Assembly: GCA_029556005.1 (NCBI GenBank)
Contig: JAKQGT010000154.1
Location: 1 to 9,829, forward strand
Source of the DNA: Chlamydiota bacterium
Lineage (GTDB): Bacteria > Chlamydiota > Chlamydiia > Chlamydiales > Simkaniaceae
Length of the DNA: 9,829 bases
Direction: 5' to 3'
Shown: positions 5,322 to 9,829 of the stretch, piece by piece
Position numbering within the stretch: the first letter of the stretch is position 1
How the letters are laid out: every line of letters begins with the position of its first letter
Position numbers and translations under genes: made by a program
The notes under the pieces: generated by a model
The model's database searches: none
The model's input: the letters and a program-made list of their open reading frames with translations, nothing else
Told to the model about the DNA's origin: nothing

Positions 5322-7224
5322 GGGGCGGGTTCTTATTTTGGCGGGAGCGGGAAGTGGAAAAACCCGTGTTCTCGTCCACCGGATCGCCCACCTTATTGGC
5401 AATTGCCGGGTCTCCCCTTCTTCCATTTTAGGTCTTACTTTTACGAATAAAGCTGCAAAAGAAATGCAGGAGCGGATCGGAACCTTGGTGAGTGATGCCG
5501 CAGCCAAAGAAGTAACCCTTTCTACCTTCCATAGCTTTTGTATGAAAATCCTCAGAAAGGAAATCCACCGTTTGGGATTTACCCCCCGCTTCACCCTTTA
5601 TGATGAACGGGATATGCGTCGCCTCATCATGCAGGTAGCGGAAGAACTTTTTGATGGGGAAAACCTCTCTTTGGAACCCATTATTGCCGCAATCTCTATT
5701 ATCAAAAGTAAAGGACTCAAAGAAGAGGCTTTCCCTAAAAGTGGGGATAAGAAGCAGGACCAATTCATCAAAGAGGTTTATGAAAAGCTGCGGATTGCCA
5801 TGCGTGCTCATAACGCTCTCGATTTTGATAGTCTTCTCACCCTCACTGTTGAGCTCTTTGAAACATTTCCCGATGTCCTCGATCACTATCAAGAACGGTT
5901 CCGCTACATCATGATCGATGAGTATCAAGATACCAATCCGATCCAGTACCAATTGGCGTCTCTTCTAGCCGCAAAATATGGAAACCTCTGTGTGGTAGGA
6001 GATGATGATCAGTCCATTTACGCGTGGAGAGGAGCTGAAATCGAACACATTTTAAACTTCCCTGCAGACACAACGATTAAACTCGAACATAATTATCGCT
6101 CGACTTCCCGCATTCTAGAAGCTGCAAATAGTGTGATCCGCAATAACTCGAAACGCCATGATAAAGTCCTCCGTCCTAACTTAGGAGAGGGGGAAACACT
6201 AGAAATTTTCAATACCCCTTCAGAACAAGAGGAAGTCGATGCGGTGATTAAGCGGATGCTCCGTTTTAAAGAGGAACAAAACCTGCGCTGGAAAGACATG
6301 GCTATTTTATACCGGTCTAATAATCTCTCACGCCTCTTTGAAATCTCTCTTATGCATACCGTTTGGCGCAAAGGGGGACAGTGGGTGCGCGGAGTCCCCT
6401 ATCAGGTTTTTGGAGGCACAGAGTTTTTTGAAAGAAGTGAAGTGAAAGATTTAATGGCCTACATGCGGATTCTCTCTAATCCCCAAGACCAAGAAGCCCT
6501 TCTCCGTATCATTAACTTCCCTCGCCGTGGGATCTCTGATAAAACGCTTGATACAATCACCCAATATAACCGGAAAGCGAAACTTCCCCTTCTCGACGTC
6601 TTAGAAAAAATCACCAAAGATCCTTTCTCTGAACTAGAGATCTCTTCGAGGGGAATGGGAGGGATTACAAACTTTATGCTCCTTTATCATGAAGCGGCAG
6701 AGAAGTTTAAAAGGGAACCTCTTCACCAAGCTTTGGAATGGCTCATCCAAAAAATGGACTATAAAAAAGCGATTTTCGACGAAGTAAAAAGTGAAAAAGC
6801 TCGTGAAATCAAACTGGAAAATGTTCAAGCCTACATCGATGCTCTGAAAGCTTATGAAAAAGAAGAGGATGCCTCATTAGAAAACTTCCTCTCTGATGCG
6901 ATGTTAGACCGACGCAAAAAAGAAAAAAATGATTACGACGCCCTCAATTTAATGACTTTCCATAGTGCTAAGGGATTGGAATTTCCCGTGGTATTTTTAG
7001 TGGGTCTAGAAGATCATCTCATTCCCCATCTTAAAAGTCAGACTAAGGAAGGTATTGAAGAGGAGCGTCGCTTGCTCTATGTTGCCATCACACGCGCTAT
7101 GAAACATCTCACTTTAAGCATGGCAAGGAAACGGACACAGCACGGGAAACTTGTCAGTTGTAATCCTTCCCGTTTTCTTTTTGAAATTCCGAAAGAGATC
7201 CTCAATGTAACATCTTGGAAATGA
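5275..7224 (+). CDS. Rep/UvrD/PcrA-type superfamily 1A DNA helicase
   Basis: This is a 3'-to-5' ATP-dependent DNA helicase for replication-fork restart or repair. All SF1A motifs are present: Q motif LNPNQQLAV (4-12), Walker A AGAGSGKT (23-30), Ia TFTNKAAKEM (55-64), II IDEYQDTN (214-221), III GDDDQSIYAWRGA (242-254), IV LEHNYRS (270-276), V MTFHSAKGLEFP (560-571) and VI LLYVAITRA (600-608). Several stretches resemble E. coli Rep more than UvrD (LDFDSLL, GGTEFFERSEVKDLMAYMRIL, the final PSRFLFEIP). At 649 residues it lacks Rep's C-terminal tail. It seems to carry about 11 extra residues around MHTVWRKGGQWVRG. The GTG start lies 47 bp inside rnpA. The Q motif begins four codons later, so a downstream start is not possible. 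Rep, UvrD and PcrA are hard to separate by eye, hence no symbol. Confidence 0.93.
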   Translation: MAKLNPNQQLAVQTTEGRVLILAGAGSGKTRVLVHRIAHLIGNCRVSPSSILGLTFTNKAAKEMQERIGTLVSDAAAKEVTLSTFHSFCMKILRKEIHRLGFTPRFTLYDERDMRRLIMQVAEELFDGENLSLEPIIAAISIIKSKGLKEEAFPKSGDKKQDQFIKEVYEKLRIAMRAHNALDFDSLLTLTVELFETFPDVLDHYQERFRYIMIDEYQDTNPIQYQLASLLAAKYGNLCVVGDDDQSIYAWRGAEIEHILNFPADTTIKLEHNYRSTSRILEAANSVIRNNSKRHDKVLRPNLGEGETLEIFNTPSEQEEVDAVIKRMLRFKEEQNLRWKDMAILYRSNNLSRLFEISLMHTVWRKGGQWVRGVPYQVFGGTEFFERSEVKDLMAYMRILSNPQDQEALLRIINFPRRGISDKTLDTITQYNRKAKLPLLDVLEKITKDPFSELEISSRGMGGITNFMLLYHEAAEKFKREPLHQALEWLIQKMDYKKAIFDEVKSEKAREIKLENVQAYIDALKAYEKEEDASLENFLSDAMLDRRKKEKNDYDALNLMTFHSAKGLEFPVVFLVGLEDHLIPHLKSQTKEGIEEERRLLYVAITRAMKHLTLSMARKRTQHGKLVSCNPSRFLFEIPKEILNVTSWK

Positions 7225-8107
7225 GGATAGAAATATCTTCTTTATTTTCAGGAGGGGCATAGCGGTAGGAGATTTGAGCATGCTCTAAAGCTTCGTCCCT
7301 CTGATCTTGCTTGAGTAAAAACTCTGAAATGACAAGATGCATTCTCCAGAAATGCTCACCCTGCCCTTTACTATATTTTTCCAAAAAAGCTTCTAGCGGC
7401 TCGATCGATTCTTTTTCCTGAAAATCCAGGAGGGCCATTCTCTCAAGGGTTTCTTCCTTCCCTTCTTCTAAAAGAACTTGACGCAGAGCTAGGGCTTCTT
7501 CTATTTTTCCCGCCCCAACAAGCGCTGTATATTTTTCAAGAACGAGTTCGGGTACCTGGACCTCTTCCGTTCCAACCCTAAGAATTTCTTTTGCTAATAC
7601 TTCAGAACCTAAAGCCCGTGCTTCTTGAAAGCAGAGATTGAGCTCTCCAGCACTTCTATCTTTTTTAGCTTTTTCAAAACGTTTTTTGAGAAGCATATAC
7701 CGGTGTCCTAAGTTTTGTAAATGGTGGGCAAAACTTGAAATGCCAGGAAGAGGATATCCCAAACGGGTAATCTCATTTCGATCGGTCCCCACAAGGACAA
7801 CGGTAGGGAAAGCATGGATATTATACCGATCTTTGAGGGTATGGTTTTGCTCAAGAATTTCCTGTGGTTGGACATTGAGTTCGGGAAAGTCAATGTGAAC
7901 AAAGACCCACTCTTTAGGGAGCTCTGCAGCAAAAATTTCCTTAAGGAGTCCCTTGCAATTTTCTGACCAATCTGACCCTGTAAAAATGAGGGCCATGGGA
8001 AGGGCATGAGCCTCTGCAATGTCTTTCCCTTTGACGTAATTATCTGTCATCAGGGGGGTAGCGGAAAGCATACTAGTGGCAATTAAAAATAGACTAAGAA
8101 ACTTCAT
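7202..8107 (-). CDS. Exported thioredoxin-fold protein with helical C-terminal domain
   Basis: A short signal peptide (MKFLSLFLIATSMLSA, likely cleaved near 16-18) precedes a thioredoxin-like domain. It contains ALIFTGSDWSENC (39-51) at the active-site position and the cis-proline loop HAFPTVVLV (98-106). Relatives usually have WCXXC. Here the first Cys is Ser48, leaving only Cys51; the other Cys is C159. Residues about 135-301 are helical with repeats resembling TPRs (AGKIEEALALRQVLLEEG, DQRDEALEHAQISYRYAP). The protein probably acts in the periplasm. The lone cysteine suggests a mono-thiol, isomerase or binding role rather than a disulfide oxidant. A thioredoxin or 'disulfide isomerase'-like gene near rnpA is also what I recall in Chlamydia. 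Its 3' end overlaps the convergent helicase gene by 23 bp. Confidence 0.8.
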   Translation of the reverse strand: MKFLSLFLIATSMLSATPLMTDNYVKGKDIAEAHALPMALIFTGSDWSENCKGLLKEIFAAELPKEWVFVHIDFPELNVQPQEILEQNHTLKDRYNIHAFPTVVLVGTDRNEITRLGYPLPGISSFAHHLQNLGHRYMLLKKRFEKAKKDRSAGELNLCFQEARALGSEVLAKEILRVGTEEVQVPELVLEKYTALVGAGKIEEALALRQVLLEEGKEETLERMALLDFQEKESIEPLEAFLEKYSKGQGEHFWRMHLVISEFLLKQDQRDEALEHAQISYRYAPPENKEDISILISKMLH

Positions 8108-8128
8108 AATGATTTAATCCCGCTTTTG

Positions 8129-8138
8129 CATTATAATG
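8129..8138. promoter_or_regulatory. Shared palindromic -10 region for two divergent genes
   Basis: CATTATAATG is a perfect 10-bp palindrome that carries TATAAT on both strands: 8132-8137 on plus and 8135-8130 on minus. On minus, TTCAAA 18 bp upstream (8159-8154) could be the -35, with a start near 8123 for the thioredoxin-like gene. On plus, no convincing -35 is seen; a start near 8144 would leave about 26 nt before the ATG at 8170. Overlapping -10s mean the two promoters should compete. Confidence 0.5.
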
Positions 8139-8141
8139 TAA

Positions 8142-8158
8142 TCAAACAAGTTGTTTGA
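8142..8158. repeat. 17-bp inverted repeat, operator-like
   Basis: TCAAACAA-G-TTGTTTGA is a perfect palindrome with 8-bp arms and a 1-nt centre. It lies between the shared -10 and the Tsr3-like ATG, covering the predicted plus-strand start and the minus-strand promoter upstream region. The 1-nt centre makes an RNA hairpin unlikely and favours a dimeric DNA-binding protein. No regulator is identifiable from the window. Confidence 0.5.
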
Positions 8159-8169
8159 ATATATAAAAA

Positions 8170-8649
8170 ATGCATGAATTTCTTCCTACTATTATCTTAC
8201 GTCACCGGAGAGAAAACTTAAAAAAATGTAGTCTCCGTGGGCTGGAATCTCGGCAGGATCTCCTTTTTTTTATCTATCCCGTGGATCCCCTACCTTTATT
8301 AAAGGGACAAGTCCTTCTCTCACTCAACGCTCCTCCTCTTACTGAGGAAGATCGAGGTAAGGGATTGTTTTTGATCGATGGAACCTGGAAGTATGCAACA
8401 CTTATGGCACGCCAAGTGAAGGGAGAGTTTATCAAGCGGAGTATTCCCAAAGAGTTCCGGACAAGTTATCCTCGGAAACAAACCGCATGTGACGATCCTG
8501 AAAGGGGGCTAGCCTCTGTTGAAGCTCTTTATATTGCCTATCATATTTTAGGCTACGAAGCGGAAGGCCTTCTCGATCACTACTATTGGAAGGATGCATT
8601 CCTCAATCTCAACTCACCTCTCCTCCAACATAAATCCATTTCCCCTTGA
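8170..8649 (+). CDS. Tsr3/DTW (TDD superfamily) RNA aminocarboxypropyltransferase-like protein
   Basis: The 159 residues fit the Tsr3/DUF367 and DTW group, SPOUT-like enzymes that move the aminocarboxypropyl group of S-adenosylmethionine onto RNA. ILRHRRENLKKCSLRGLESR (9-28) resembles the N-terminal CDPKKCSGxKL segment of Tsr3. GLFLIDGTWKYA (65-76) carries the DXTW motif. RSIPKEFRTSYPRKQT aligns with Tsr3's RxLPxLxAANPVNYG region. The end, GLASVEALYIAYHILGY followed by YWKDAFLNLN, matches LSxxEALAAaLxIxG and FxWGxxFLxLN. Tsr3 modifies small-subunit rRNA in eukaryotes and archaea, so the target here may be rRNA or tRNA. The start ATG has no visible Shine-Dalgarno. The last 41 bp overlap the end of convergent ychJ. 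Superfamily membership is likely; subfamily and substrate are inference. Confidence 0.65.
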   Translation: MHEFLPTIILRHRRENLKKCSLRGLESRQDLLFFIYPVDPLPLLKGQVLLSLNAPPLTEEDRGKGLFLIDGTWKYATLMARQVKGEFIKRSIPKEFRTSYPRKQTACDDPERGLASVEALYIAYHILGYEAEGLLDHYYWKDAFLNLNSPLLQHKSISP

Positions 8650-8989
8650 TTTTTTCGAAAGTGCTTATCTCATGCATCATTTGCTCTTCCCCTCGAAAGG
8701 TATAAAAAGCGATAAATTGCACGGTTCCTCTGCTTCCTTCTTCTGAGCTTGATAACACTTCTAGCTTGGTCCACTCTGTATCCTTTGCCATAGCTTGAGT
8801 ATGCTTACGATCAAACGTCTCTAAAGGAACTCCCCCCATCGTCTCTTCGATATAGTCGAAATTGTTCTGCGTATAAGCAACGTAACGAGAGCGCATGAGG
8901 GCTTCTGGAGTGGATGGTAACGCCTTTCCTTCTAGATAGGGAGCGCAACACGTGGCATAAGTTTTCCCGGAGCCACAAGGACAATTCAT
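8609..8989 (-). CDS. YchJ-family (UPF0225) SEC-C motif protein
   Basis: A SEC-C zinc motif opens the protein (MNCPCGSGKTYATCCAPYLEG; ligands Cys3, Cys5, Cys14, Cys15). The YchJ core follows: PEALMRSRYVAYTQNNFDYI (28-47), ETFDRKHTQAMAKDTEWTKLEV and GTVQFIAFYTFRGEEQMMHEISTFEKIKGKWIYVGG. The core is an NTF2-like fold of unknown activity. Many YchJ proteins are about 150 residues and end with a second CPCGSGKKYKKCC motif. This one stops at 126 without it, inside the 41-bp overlap with the convergent Tsr3-like gene. Its ATG overlaps the tyrP TGA (ATGA, 8989-8986), so translation is coupled to the permease gene. Family assignment is strong; the function is unknown. Confidence 0.9.
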   Translation of the reverse strand: MNCPCGSGKTYATCCAPYLEGKALPSTPEALMRSRYVAYTQNNFDYIEETMGGVPLETFDRKHTQAMAKDTEWTKLEVLSSSEEGSRGTVQFIAFYTFRGEEQMMHEISTFEKIKGKWIYVGGEVS

Positions 8990-9829
8990 CCTACAAGCTC
9001 TCGGGTAAGTTCGATGAACAGTTCAAAAAATACAAAAATAGCCAAGAGGGCAAGCGCGATTTTTCCTCCCGGAAGCTGGCGTTGGAGGAGGGGATAATCT
9101 TTATAATACCGCCCCACCCAAACCATGAGCACCGGAAAAAGCCCTAAAAGAAGGGCACACCCCACTCCCCCCGCATATCCCAAAGCTTTGAGAAAGATCG
9201 TAGGATTGATTCCCACAATAATAATAGGAGGGATATAGATAATTGCGCAAAGAGCCACTTTTTTCCAGCCCACTTTGGGGATTTGTAACCCATCTGAAAG
9301 AAAGTCTAGTAGCCCCAACGTCACTCCTAGAAAAGATGTTGTTAAAGCAAACGCACCAAAAAACTGACCGATCATATAGATGGGGGATTTGGGGAAAATA
9401 TAACGCAAGGGTTCCACAGCTGTCTGGCCTAAAACCTCAGCCTGCAAAAGACCATGTGGCCCCTCAACAGGAACGAGCCCGAGAATCAAATACTCCCAAA
9501 TAATGTACCCTAGGAAAGGAAGGGTTGTCCCTACCAGAATGGCAAAACGGACCATCTTGGGGTTCCGTTCTAAGTAAGTGGTTAAGCTCGGAATGATTCC
9601 TTGAAAACTAAAAGAGGTAAACATAATCGGTAGGGCCAAAACAGCCGGAATCCAATGGGTTCTCAGCAAGAGTTCAAACTTGACCTCAGACACACCCACA
9701 GCCACGAAAGCAAAATAGGAGAGTCCTAACCCTATCATGAGGATAAAATTGATGCGATCCACAAACCGTGTCCCCATGTATACACACGCCCCAAAGACCA
9801 CAGAAAAGAGGGTCAACCCCACAACATGG
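8986..9829 (-). CDS. tyrP: Aromatic amino-acid permease, TyrP type (5' end missing)
   Basis: This is the C-terminal 281 or so residues of an inner-membrane permease of the hydroxy/aromatic amino-acid family, which imports tyrosine or tryptophan by proton symport. The frame stays open to the window edge, so about 110-120 N-terminal residues are absent. I see about eight hydrophobic segments. The family's characteristic stretch is LPIMFTSFSFQGIIPSLTTYLERN, followed by FAILVGTTLPFLGYIIWEYLILG. The end (FFELFIELTRELVG) is typical. Its TGA overlaps the ychJ ATG. TyrP homologues are common in Chlamydia, often in tandem copies, and the region beyond 9829 should be checked for a second copy. Substrate (Tyr or Trp) cannot be fixed from sequence. 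Confidence 0.92.
   Translation of the reverse strand, partial: HVVGLTLFSVVFGACVYMGTRFVDRINFILMIGLGLSYFAFVAVGVSEVKFELLLRTHWIPAVLALPIMFTSFSFQGIIPSLTTYLERNPKMVRFAILVGTTLPFLGYIIWEYLILGLVPVEGPHGLLQAEVLGQTAVEPLRYIFPKSPIYMIGQFFGAFALTTSFLGVTLGLLDFLSDGLQIPKVGWKKVALCAIIYIPPIIIVGINPTIFLKALGYAGGVGCALLLGLFPVLMVWVGRYYKDYPLLQRQLPGGKIALALLAIFVFFELFIELTRELVG

Noticed and set aside
5428..5952. 174-codon open frame on the minus strand inside the helicase gene
   Set aside because: It is fully covered by the helicase, whose motifs II and Ia lie in the same bases. The translated product shows no domain and no ribosome-binding site or promoter was seen.
8142..8158. Intrinsic terminator or RNA hairpin at the TCAAACAA/TTGTTTGA repeat
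   Set aside because: The 1-nt centre does not allow a normal loop without losing pairs, the stem is AT-rich, and it lies upstream of a gene, so a DNA operator is more plausible.
1..9829. CRISPR array, tRNA, rRNA, insertion sequence or phage genes
   Set aside because: No direct-repeat series, transposase or integrase motifs, terminal inverted repeats or tRNA-like cloverleaf sequence were seen on either strand.

Overview
The window looks like a stretch of chromosome from a Chlamydiota bacterium, probably an 'environmental' (amoeba-associated) lineage rather than Chlamydiaceae itself. Three things point this way. A 45-residue L36 has a chlamydial-type KADPSKGDK core. A uvrC ... rpsN-rpmJ / rpmH-rnpA ... 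thioredoxin-like gene order matches what I recall from Chlamydia. There are also a TyrP-type aromatic amino-acid permease and a eukaryote-flavoured RING/U-box-like membrane protein. I saw no tRNA, rRNA, insertion sequence, CRISPR array or phage gene. The genus assignment is inference; I could not search a database.

Layout: 1-54 is the 3' tail of an upstream gene. uvrC (96-1883, +) follows a hairpin that contains its ribosome-binding site. A minus-strand cluster runs from 3558 down to 1852: a RING/U-box-like membrane protein, an Asp23/Gls24-family protein and a two-TM AmaP-like partner. A divergent promoter region (3559-3703) separates this cluster from a plus-strand membrane-anchored GYF_2-domain protein (3704-4150). 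A bidirectional terminator (4169-4197) divides that gene from rpmJ-rpsN (minus, 4669-4220). Across a second divergent promoter region, rpmH, rnpA and a Rep/UvrD-type helicase (4813-7224, +) form a chain of overlapping genes. A secreted thioredoxin-fold protein (minus, 8107-7202) and a Tsr3-like RNA-modification enzyme (plus, 8170-8649) diverge from a 62-bp spacer with a palindromic -10 and a palindromic operator-like site. Finally tyrP (minus, cut by the window edge) is translationally coupled to a short YchJ-family protein.

Functionally, the region mixes DNA repair (uvrC, helicase), the translation machinery (S14, L36, L34, RNase P protein, Tsr3-like rRNA modification) and cell-envelope or host-interaction candidates (RING/U-box-like protein, Asp23/AmaP-like pair, GYF_2 protein, thioredoxin-like protein, amino-acid permease). 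The genes are tightly packed. Three convergent pairs overlap at their 3' ends, three same-strand junctions overlap, and the longest non-coding gap is about 145 bp. The most interesting candidates are the RING/U-box-like protein, the bacterial Tsr3-like gene with its palindromic promoter, the Asp23/AmaP pair in a non-Firmicute, and the thioredoxin-fold protein that has lost one active-site cysteine.
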